From: Saprospiraceae bacterium
GTDB taxonomy: Bacteria > Bacteroidota > Bacteroidia > Chitinophagales > Saprospiraceae
Direction: 5' to 3'
DNA length: 6,688 nucleotides
Assembly (NCBI GenBank): GCA_020852155.1
Contig: JADZBJ010000336.1
Span: 1 to 6,688 of the forward strand
This document shows positions 1 to 5,761 of the stretch, one piece after another. Each line of letters starts with the position of its first letter. Position 1 is the stretch's first letter. Below the pieces are notes generated by a model, which was not told the DNA's origin, did not search any database, and worked only from the letters and a program-made list of their open reading frames with translations. Position numbers and translations under genes: made by a program.

Positions 1-2
1 AT

Positions 3-305
3 ATCTTCCTGATACAGCACACCTTCATTGCCCGTCAGCAAGAAATCAAGGTGGGCCTGATTGTGTTGATGTTTCCCCTGATTTTTTACCTCATCGGATC
101 AGTTAATGAGTTCATGGTTTATATTGAAGAAAAAACCTGGGAGCCATTAACTGGCCACCTGCCTGTACAAGACAGATCAGCGGTAGAGCAATATATCTGG
201 CGTGAAATGCTCTTTTTCGGCGTGGGCAGCATTATCGCCATTCCATTTTTTATGGGCCGATTGATGTTGTCCGTCTGGAGACTGCGCAATCGCGGAACGG
301 TGTGA
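3..305 (+). CDS. C-terminal part of an unrecognised membrane protein (5' end outside window)
   Basis: The frame is open from the window edge to a TGA at 303-305, so this is the last ~100 codons of a longer gene. A GTG at 51 is an in-frame possible start, but the frame continues upstream with plausible protein (IFLIQHTFIARQQEIK), so I treat it as partial. Two hydrophobic segments are visible: one around GLIVLMFPLIFYLIGSV just after the GTG, and one around MLFFGVGSIIAIPFFMGRLML near the end. Between them lies a ~45-residue polar stretch with many acidic residues and two Trp. The protein ends with a basic tail (WRLRNRGTV), which by the positive-inside rule suggests a cytoplasmic C-terminus. I do not recognise the family and assign no function. 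A repeat-filled intergenic region follows at once. Confidence 0.6.
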   Translation: MFLIQHTFIARQQEIKVGLIVLMFPLIFYLIGSVNEFMVYIEEKTWEPLTGHLPVQDRSAVEQYIWREMLFFGVGSIIAIPFFMGRLMLSVWRLRNRGTV

Positions 306-310
306 GGAGA

Positions 311-352
311 TGGTTATTTGGTTAACTGGTTATTTGTTTAATTGGTTATTTG
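311..352 (+). repeat. 16-bp-period tandem repeat, TGGTTATTTG core, about 2.6 copies
   Basis: TGGTTATTTG occurs exactly at 311-320, 327-336 and 343-352, a constant 16-bp step. The six bases after the first two copies are similar (GTTAAC, TTTAAT). The strand is G/T-rich and almost free of C. The same 10-mer appears in inverted orientation at 410-419 and 449-458, so this block and the C/A-rich one downstream belong to one repeat family in opposite orientations. It begins six bases after the stop of the membrane-protein gene. No terminator-like hairpin was found, apart from a weak 4-bp GGCG/CGCC stem at 357-370 followed by TTTT. Confidence 0.85.
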
Positions 353-385
353 AAGTGGCGTATTTGCGCCTTTTGAACCTCAACC

Positions 386-410
386 TTTCAACCATTTTCA
401 ACTTTTCAAC
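386..410 (+). repeat. TTTCAAC short repeat, three copies
   Basis: TTTCAAC occurs at 386-392, 396-402 and 404-410, preceded by a related CTCAAC at 379-384. The nine-base string CAACCTTTC (381-389) also occurs in the complementary orientation at 3142-3150, just upstream of the dipeptidyl-peptidase start. Short interspersed repeats of this composition are, as far as I know, common between genes in Bacteroidota. No function is implied. Confidence 0.6.
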
Positions 411-469
411 AAATAACCAAATCCCCAAAAACCAGCCAACCAAATCCCCAAATAACCAGCCAACTAAAT
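410..469 (+). repeat. C/A-rich repeat block, inverted relative to 311-352
   Basis: CAAATAACCA, the reverse complement of the upstream core, is at 410-419 and 449-458. ACCAGCCAAC occurs at 431-440 and 455-464 (24-bp step), and ACCAAATCCCCAAA starts at 416 and 439 (23-bp step). The stretch 376-476 contains only two G residues on the + strand. A SET-protein transcript reading through here would have an unstructured, G-poor leader. On the minus strand the block is rich in GG and GGGG runs. Confidence 0.8.
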
Positions 470-476
470 CCACAAC

Positions 477-863
477 ATGAGCGCACAACAAGCCCCTATT
501 TATGTTGCCTATTCGGAAGTACACGGGAGGGGCGTATTTGCTGCACGCGATATTTCGGCAGAAGAAATCATAGAAGTCTGCCCGGTGTTGTTATTTCCGA
601 AGGATCAACTCGCCAGCATCCGGGCGACCATGCTCGATGATTATTATTTCGACTGGGGCGACGATGGCGAATGGTATGCCGTCTGTCTGGGCTATGGGTC
701 GTTATACAACCACTCGTATTCGCCAAACGCTGAATACGGCATGGATTTCGAGGCGCAAACCATTGATTTTTACTGCCTGAAAGACATCGCCGCCGGAGAT
801 GAAATCCTGATCAACTACAACGGCGATGCCGACAACCAGAGCAAAGTCTGGTTTGAAAAATAG
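477..863 (+). CDS. Stand-alone SET-domain protein (putative lysine methyltransferase)
   Basis: A 128-residue protein consisting almost entirely of a SET domain, the S-adenosylmethionine-dependent protein-lysine methyltransferase fold. Visible signatures in order are GRGVFAARDI at residues 17-26 (the first SET motif, with the GxG cofactor contact), SLYNHSYSPNA at 75-85 (the NHSxxPN pseudoknot strand) and AGDEILINYN at 106-115 (ending in the conserved catalytic-region Tyr). There is no pre-SET domain or post-SET cysteine cluster, so this is a minimal form. The ATG has an A-rich leader (AAATCCACAAC) rather than a Shine-Dalgarno, as is usual in Bacteroidota. The gene ends TAG-TAA, a double in-frame stop. 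It converges on the dipeptidyl-peptidase gene, so nothing nearby points to its substrate. Family certain; substrate unknown. Confidence 0.88.
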   Translation: MSAQQAPIYVAYSEVHGRGVFAARDISAEEIIEVCPVLLFPKDQLASIRATMLDDYYFDWGDDGEWYAVCLGYGSLYNHSYSPNAEYGMDFEAQTIDFYCLKDIAAGDEILINYNGDADNQSKVWFEK

Positions 864-905
864 TAACTGTTTAGGTCGCTCCCATTTTGGTCAAAAAAGG
901 TCTGT

Positions 906-3122
906 TTAAGGGCGCGGAGTAGCCGCTGGCTTGGCATTTTTCAGGTTTTTATCCAAAAAGTTCGTCATCAGTCGATACAAATGCAGGCGCGTAACGCCGC
1001 CGCCAATGCCGTGATTTTTGTTGGGATAAAACATGGTATCAAACTGTTTACCATTGGATATCAACTGATTGGCCATTTCTGCGCTGTGCTGAAAATGCAC
1101 ATTATCGTCAGCCAGGCCATGCACGAGCAGGTATTTCCCTTTGAGTTTTTCTGTAAAATTGACGGGTGAATTTTCAGCGTAACCCTGCTCATTTTCCGCC
1201 TCTGTTTGCATATATCGCTCTGTGTAAATGCTGTCGTACCATTTCCAGTTGGTCACAGGCGCTACAGCGATACCGGCCTGAAACACCTCATTGCCTTTGA
1301 GCATGCCCAGGCTGGACATGTAGCCGCCATAGCTCCAGCCGAAAATACCGATGCGCGCAGGATCCACATAAGACAGCGTACCGAGGTATTTTGCCGCTTC
1401 GATCTGATCCTGCGTTTCGTATTTACCCAACTGTTTGTAGGTCATTTTTTTGAATTCTTCACCGCGAGCGCCAGTTCCCCGGTTGTCCACGCAGGTCACG
1501 ACATAGCCTTGCTGCGCCAGCATCTGAAACCACAGGTAGTTGCTGCCTTTCCACGCATCCAGCACCTGCTGACTGCCCGGGCCGCCATAGACAAACATCA
1601 ACACAGGCAGTTTTTGGCCTTCAAATTCAGCGCCTGTCGGCCGGATGCTAAAGCCATTCAACTCGACATTTTCGCTGGTTTTGAATTTGAAAAATTGCGC
1701 ATCTGTCTTGCCATAATCTTTTAGTTTTTGCGCCAATTCGGTGTTTTGTTCCAGCACACGAACGGTCTTGCCTTTTCGGTTCAGTACTTGTATTTGCGGC
1801 GGGCTGTTCAGGGTGGAGTAAGTATCCACGAAGTAATCGAAGGTGCTGCTCCACTGGGCGGAGTGTGTGCCGGGTGTTTTGCTCAGGCGTTTTTGTTTTT
1901 TACCGTTCAGTTTCACCTCATATAATTCCCGCTGCATGGGGTTTTCGGCTGCTGCCTGAAAATACACCAGTCCGTTTTTTTCATCCAGTCCGTAGAATCC
2001 GGTTACATCGAAATTACCTTTGGTCAGGGCGCAAACCTGACGACCCGACATATCGTATTTATATAAGTGGTTAAAACCGCTTTTTTCGCTCTGCATCACA
2101 AAGCCGGAGCCGTCTTTCAGGAATGTAACATCGTGTAAATCAAGGTAGTACTTGTTTTTTTCTTCCAGTAACAAGCGGCAAGTCCCCGTGTTTGCGTCGG
2201 CCAGCCAGAGCCGTTGCACATTTTGGTGGCGGTTCATCCAGGTGAGGCACAGTTGGCCTGCGGGCGTCCATTCCATGCGCGGCAGATAATCGTCCAGCCA
2301 GCCTTCGCCCTTGCGTTCGCGGTCGGGCACATTGACCGATGTGCTTTTTTGAGCAGCGATATCGTAAATCAGCGCAGTCACTTCCGCATTGCGCTCGCCC
2401 GTTTTCGGGTATTTAAACGTAACTAATTCCGGGTATTCGCCACCGCGATACATTTCCATGGTCATTTCCGGCACAGCGCTTTCATCAAACCTGAAATAGG
2501 CCAGTTTTTGTCCGTCAGGGCTCCATTTGAACGCACGCACCAGTTCAAACTCTTCTTCATAAACCCAGTCAGAAGCGCCGTTGATGATGGCATTTTCCCG
2601 GCCGTCGTTCGTGATGCGCGTTGTTTTTCCGGAGGAAAGATTTTTGACATACAGGTCATTATCTACCACAAAGGCGACTTTATCGGCATCGGGCGAGAAG
2701 GTGGCGTAACGCTGTTTGGGGCCTTCATGCAGTTGGACCAAAGCGCCTGTACGCGTGTTAAACACGAAATAATTGGCTTTTGTACTCCAGCGATAAATGC
2801 TCTCCGTGCCGGTGGTCAGCAGGAGGCTGTTTTCATCCGTGCTGAATGAATATCCATCCAGTTGGCCGTTCCAGCCTTTGAGTTTTGACACATCCAGCAG
2901 CGTATCAGATGCCATGCCAGTGCGCAGGTCGTACTGAACGATTCTGCTACCTTCGAGTTTGGTGTAATGAACGCCGTCTTTTTGAAAATTAAAACCCGGC
3001 ACTCCTTTGGCGGCAAAAGTGCCGTTTTGCCAGATGTCTTCCAGCGTAATCGGCTTTTGTGCGGAAAGCCATGAATTCAGGAACAGGGCTAAAAAAGCCC
3101 AAAAGAGAGCAAAACTGCGCAT
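906..3122 (-). CDS. dpp4: Dipeptidyl-peptidase IV (S9B family serine peptidase), exported
   Basis: An exopeptidase that releases X-Pro (or X-Ala) dipeptides from peptide N-termini, most likely in the periplasm. From the ATG at 3122 the product is 738 residues. Residues 1-21 form a signal peptide (MRSFALFWAFLALF core, likely cut before QKP). An N-terminal beta-propeller carries the substrate amino-end motif DWVYEEEF (Glu190/191, matching human E205/E206) and an Arg in IYRWS (Arg111, matching R125). The C-terminal alpha/beta-hydrolase holds the oxyanion Tyr512 (VYGGPGSQ), nucleophile Ser597 (GWSYGGY), S1-pocket YDSIYTERYM, Asp672 with Asn674 (HGLADDNVHF) and His704 (NKNHGIGGG). All catalytic and dipeptide-recognition residues are present, so it should be active. 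A TTG at 3140 would add six residues (MPSKIT) before the signal peptide; I prefer the ATG because the leader peptide then starts properly. The C-terminus has a short Ala/Pro tail. Confidence 0.95.
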   Translation of the reverse strand: MRSFALFWAFLALFLNSWLSAQKPITLEDIWQNGTFAAKGVPGFNFQKDGVHYTKLEGSRIVQYDLRTGMASDTLLDVSKLKGWNGQLDGYSFSTDENSLLLTTGTESIYRWSTKANYFVFNTRTGALVQLHEGPKQRYATFSPDADKVAFVVDNDLYVKNLSSGKTTRITNDGRENAIINGASDWVYEEEFELVRAFKWSPDGQKLAYFRFDESAVPEMTMEMYRGGEYPELVTFKYPKTGERNAEVTALIYDIAAQKSTSVNVPDRERKGEGWLDDYLPRMEWTPAGQLCLTWMNRHQNVQRLWLADANTGTCRLLLEEKNKYYLDLHDVTFLKDGSGFVMQSEKSGFNHLYKYDMSGRQVCALTKGNFDVTGFYGLDEKNGLVYFQAAAENPMQRELYEVKLNGKKQKRLSKTPGTHSAQWSSTFDYFVDTYSTLNSPPQIQVLNRKGKTVRVLEQNTELAQKLKDYGKTDAQFFKFKTSENVELNGFSIRPTGAEFEGQKLPVLMFVYGGPGSQQVLDAWKGSNYLWFQMLAQQGYVVTCVDNRGTGARGEEFKKMTYKQLGKYETQDQIEAAKYLGTLSYVDPARIGIFGWSYGGYMSSLGMLKGNEVFQAGIAVAPVTNWKWYDSIYTERYMQTEAENEQGYAENSPVNFTEKLKGKYLLVHGLADDNVHFQHSAEMANQLISNGKQFDTMFYPNKNHGIGGGVTRLHLYRLMTNFLDKNLKNAKPAATPRP

Positions 3123-3178
3123 GGTTATTTTTGAGGGCAAAGAAAGGTTGAAATGAGGTTATTAGTCCCCCAAATTCT

Positions 3179-3205
3179 CCGATATTTCGCCCTTGAAATA
3201 ATCGG
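3179..3205. other. Imperfect palindrome / hairpin in the divergent intergenic region
   Basis: CCGATATTTC (3179-3188) is complementary to GAAATAATCGG (3195-3205) with one unpaired A, leaving a six-base GCCCTT loop. It lies about 57 bp upstream of the dipeptidyl-peptidase ATG, and just before the ATG at 3209 in the mutase frame. There is no T-run on either strand, so it does not look like an intrinsic terminator. An operator or a leader hairpin is possible but unproven. Confidence 0.5.
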
Positions 3206-3208
3206 TTC

Positions 3209-3463
3209 ATGTCAGACGCACAACCAACACTTCCCACCATGCCCTGGAATCGGGGCGGGGCCGGTTTGCCGCCATTTGTGGGCGGCCCATATTAGGCCAT
3301 GTAGGTCACACAGCCCTGGACCATCCGGCAGTACTCCGGTTTTTCGACGGCTGAAGCCAGCAATGCTTTTTACAGGCGAAACCTGGCTGCCGGTCAAAAG
3401 GGGTTAAGCGTTGCATTTGACCTGGCCACGCACCGGGGCTACGACTCAGATCACCCGCGTGTC
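3209..3463 (+). pseudogene. mutB: Degraded 5' end of the methylmalonyl-CoA mutase large-subunit gene
   Basis: In the same frame as the downstream mutase, the segment translates as recognisable family sequence: AGLPPFVGGPY at 3260-3292, then TAG (3293), GCC ATG, TAG (3302), VTQPWTIRQYSGFSTAEASN, and on through FYRRNLAAGQKGLSVAFDLATHRGYDSDHPRV into the open CDS. Family members read roughly AGIPPFLRGPY-x-TMYV-x-RPWTIRQY here, so the stops replace the residue after GPY and the Tyr of TMY (76 and 79 in Propionibacterium shermanii numbering). L-R before GPY has become V-G, the CoA-contacting Thr77 is Ala, and Arg82 is Gln. Upstream of 3260 homology fades: from the ATG at 3209 only 17 codons precede it, where about 64 residues are expected. 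No ATG, GTG or TTG lies in frame between the second TAG and 3464. This is either a real lesion or a sequence or assembly fault. Confidence 0.75.
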
Positions 3464-5236
3464 GTGGGCGATGTAGGCAAAGCAGGCGTCGCCATTGATT
3501 CAGTGGAGGACATGAAAATCCTGTTCGACCAGATTCCGCTGGGCGAGATGTCGGTTTCCATGACCATGAATGGCGCGGTCGTTCCGATTCTGGCCTTTTA
3601 CATCGTCGCGGCTGAAGAACAAGGTGTTTCTCCTGAAAAATTGTCCGGCACCATTCAGAATGACATTCTGAAAGAGTTCATGGTGCGTAACACCTATATA
3701 TATCCACCCGGGCCGAGCATGCGCATCATCAGCGATATTTTCGCGTATTGCGCTAAAAATATGCCCCGGTTCAATTCCATTTCCATATCGGGTTATCACA
3801 TGCACGAGGCCGGCGCACCGCCGGAAATTGAACTGGCTTATACCCTGGCTGACGGACTTGAATACATCCGCGCCGGACTGGCGGCAGGATTGGATATTGA
3901 CGATTTCGCGCCACGGCTGTCGTTCTTTTGGGGCATTGGAATGCGGCACATTGACGAGGTGGCCAAAATGAGGGCCGGTCGTCTGCTTTGGGCCAAAATG
4001 GTGAAGCATTTCAACCCTAAAAACCCCAAATCGCTCATGCTGCGCACCCACTGTCAGACTTCCGGATGGAGCCTGACGGAACAGGACCCATTCAACAATG
4101 TGGCGCGCACGGCCATCGAGGCTATGTCCGCTGTTTTAGGTGGCACACAAAGCCTGCACACCAACTCTTTTGATGAGGCCATTGCATTGCCCACCGATTT
4201 TTCGGCAAAAATTGCCCGTGATACACAGATTTTCATTCAAAAAGAAAGCGACGTAACCCGCGCCATTGACCCCTGGGCTGGTTCGTATGTCGTGGAACAG
4301 CGCACCCTCGAACTGGCTGAAAAGGCCTGGGCGCTCATGGAAGAAGTGGAGCAAATCGGCGGCATGACCAAAGCCATCGAACAAGGTTTGCCGAAATTAC
4401 GCATCGAAGAAGCTGCGGCCCGGAAACAGGCGCGTATTGACAGCGGCGAAGAAAAAATTGTCGGCGTCAATATTTTCCAGATCGAAGCCAATGAAGCTTT
4501 TGACATTCTGGAAGTGGACAACACAGCGGTGCGCGAAAGCCAGGTAAAAAGGCTTGAATTACTGAAAAAGAATCGCGACGAAACCCGCGTCGCTGCGGCA
4601 TTGGCGGCACTGGAAGCCTGTGCAACATCACCGATTGAGCATAACGAAGGGTTATTGGCATTGGCCATCGAAGCGGCCCGTGCGCGCGCCACGCTGGGTG
4701 AAATTTCGATGGCTATGGAAAAGGCTTTCGGGCGCTATGTGGCCACAACGAAATCCATCGCGGGTGTATATGCTGCCAACATGACGAAAAACGAAGATTT
4801 TGAAAAAGCGCGCCAGATGGCGGATGAATTTGCCCAAAACGAAGGCCGTCGCCCCCGCATTATGGTGGCCAAACTCGGTCAGGACGGGCATGACCGCGGC
4901 GCAAAAGTCATTTCAACGGCCTTTGCCGACCTGGGTTTTGATGTTGACATCGGCCCGTTGTTTCAAACGCCTGCGGAAGCCGCACGTCAGGCAGCCGAAA
5001 ATGACGTACATATTCTCGGCATCTCCAGCCTGGCTGCGGGGCACAAAACCCTCGCGCCACAAACGATTGCTGAATTGGAAAAACTGGGCCGCGGCGACAT
5101 ACTGGTGGTCGTGGGCGGCGTTATCCCTCAGCAGGATTATGAATTTTTAAAAAATGCAGGCGTTGCCGCCATTTTTGGCCCCGGTACCGTCATCGCTCGT
5201 GCCGCACAGGAATTACTCACATTGCTCAACCAATAA
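3464..5236 (+). CDS. mutB: Methylmalonyl-CoA mutase large (catalytic) subunit, N-terminally incomplete
   Basis: An adenosylcobalamin enzyme (also named scpA) interconverting (R)-methylmalonyl-CoA and succinyl-CoA in propionate metabolism, normally a heterodimer with a smaller subunit. The open frame starts at GTG 3464 and gives 590 residues, against roughly 700-730 for the family. Residues 1 to ~330 are the TIM barrel, with Arg75 (MVRNTYIYPP, the R207 substrate contact of P. shermanii) and His112 (SGYHMHEAG, H244). The Arg, and the Tyr of RQY upstream (Y89 equivalent), mark methylmalonyl- rather than isobutyryl-CoA specificity. A linker to ~460 leads to the B12 domain at 463-590, with the cobalt-ligand motif DGHDRG (Asp474, His476, Gly479), SSLAAGH and GGVIP. 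The GTG lies inside the conserved RVVGDVG, so the true start must be upstream; a product from here would lack about 130 residues of barrel and CoA-binding sequence and probably would not work. No small-subunit gene or MeaB-type GTPase is adjacent. Five bases separate it from the next gene. Confidence 0.9.
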   Translation: MGDVGKAGVAIDSVEDMKILFDQIPLGEMSVSMTMNGAVVPILAFYIVAAEEQGVSPEKLSGTIQNDILKEFMVRNTYIYPPGPSMRIISDIFAYCAKNMPRFNSISISGYHMHEAGAPPEIELAYTLADGLEYIRAGLAAGLDIDDFAPRLSFFWGIGMRHIDEVAKMRAGRLLWAKMVKHFNPKNPKSLMLRTHCQTSGWSLTEQDPFNNVARTAIEAMSAVLGGTQSLHTNSFDEAIALPTDFSAKIARDTQIFIQKESDVTRAIDPWAGSYVVEQRTLELAEKAWALMEEVEQIGGMTKAIEQGLPKLRIEEAAARKQARIDSGEEKIVGVNIFQIEANEAFDILEVDNTAVRESQVKRLELLKKNRDETRVAAALAALEACATSPIEHNEGLLALAIEAARARATLGEISMAMEKAFGRYVATTKSIAGVYAANMTKNEDFEKARQMADEFAQNEGRRPRIMVAKLGQDGHDRGAKVISTAFADLGFDVDIGPLFQTPAEAARQAAENDVHILGISSLAAGHKTLAPQTIAELEKLGRGDILVVVGGVIPQQDYEFLKNAGVAAIFGPGTVIARAAQELLTLLNQ

Positions 5237-5241
5237 TCGCG

Positions 5242-5673
5242 ATGATGTTTTCCGCGAATGATTTAGTATTTTTAAGTGCCGAAAAAGATCTGCTCGATCT
5301 GGGGGAATCGCTTTGCCAGCGCGACATCTGGATCATCAGCAGTGATGTTCGCAGTGCTGCTACACAGGACTTTCTGAGCAAAATCCTGTCGGCCATTCAG
5401 GCAGACCTTGATCGTGATGCCTTGTGGGCAGCTCTTGAACAAGATACCAAACTGAATCTCAACGGCGCTTTAAATATGCATCGTCCGAAATTGATTCTGG
5501 TATTTGGTCTGACCGCCGGGCAAGTCGGATTGCGGGCGGAAATGGGCGTATATCAAAGCGTCTTCTTTTACGGTTGTAACTGGATTTTCTCTGACGCACT
5601 TGCTGCTTTAGAACCGGATCGGAATAAAAAAGGTCTGCTTTGGTCGGCTTTGAAATCTGTCAATTTGAGTTAA
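5242..5673 (+). CDS. Uncharacterised 143-aa protein, possible HolD-like (DNA polymerase III psi) family
   Basis: A soluble protein without signal peptide, starting five bases after the mutase stop at ATG ATG (5242 or 5245). The N-terminal half is predicted helical and acidic (SAEKDLLDLG, FLSKILSAIQADLDRDALW). The C-terminal half reads PKLILVFGLTAGQVGL, then a YQSVFFYG strand, then SDALAALEPDRNKKGLLWSALK. From memory, uncharacterised Bacteroidota proteins share the pattern 'hydrophobic strand-FG-x-x-P/A-x-x-x-G-L ... YQ ... L-x-x-L-x-x-D-x-x-x-K-x-x-LW-x-x-L'. The closing element also resembles the end of E. coli HolD (SPALTDLRANPTARAALWQQI), the psi subunit of the polymerase III clamp loader. 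I infer possible distant HolD kinship; this is not established by the sequence alone. Nothing suggests a link to the mutase beyond probable co-transcription. Confidence 0.7.
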   Translation: MMFSANDLVFLSAEKDLLDLGESLCQRDIWIISSDVRSAATQDFLSKILSAIQADLDRDALWAALEQDTKLNLNGALNMHRPKLILVFGLTAGQVGLRAEMGVYQSVFFYGCNWIFSDALAALEPDRNKKGLLWSALKSVNLS

Positions 5674-5761
5674 CCCTTGCCGGACTGACCTTTCTTTTGA
5701 TTATCATTGATTCACAAACGCAAGTTGTTGTTTACGACTTTGCTTTCCCTGAACTATACAT

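Noticed and set aside
357..374. GGCG-TATTTG-CGCC followed by TTTT as a terminator for the first gene
   Set aside because: A four-base-pair stem with a short T-run is too weak to call.
330..524. 64-aa minus-strand open frame across the repeat block
   Set aside because: It is a translation of the repeats (Gly/Trp/Leu-rich, low complexity) overlapping the start of the SET gene; no family features.
864..905. Bidirectional terminator between the convergent SET and DPP IV genes
   Set aside because: Only a three-base CCA/TGG stem is present beside an A-run that is on the wrong side for either transcript.
1206..1724. 172-aa plus-strand frame antisense to DPP IV
   Set aside because: It lies wholly inside a strongly conserved peptidase gene on the other strand; a shadow of its codon bias.
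3153..3407. 84-aa plus-strand frame across the broken mutase 5' end, as an alternative explanation by frameshift
   Set aside because: Its translation shows no mutase motifs; the family sequence is continuous in the other frame, so the damage is stop codons and substitutions, not a shift into this frame.
3500..4051. 183-aa minus-strand frame antisense to the mutase
   Set aside because: It overlaps the conserved TIM-barrel coding sequence and has no recognisable motifs; a shadow frame.
5674..5761. Promoter for pdxJ in the 88-bp gap
   Set aside because: CGACTTTG near 5735-5742 only partly matches TAnnTTTG and has no -33 partner at the right distance.
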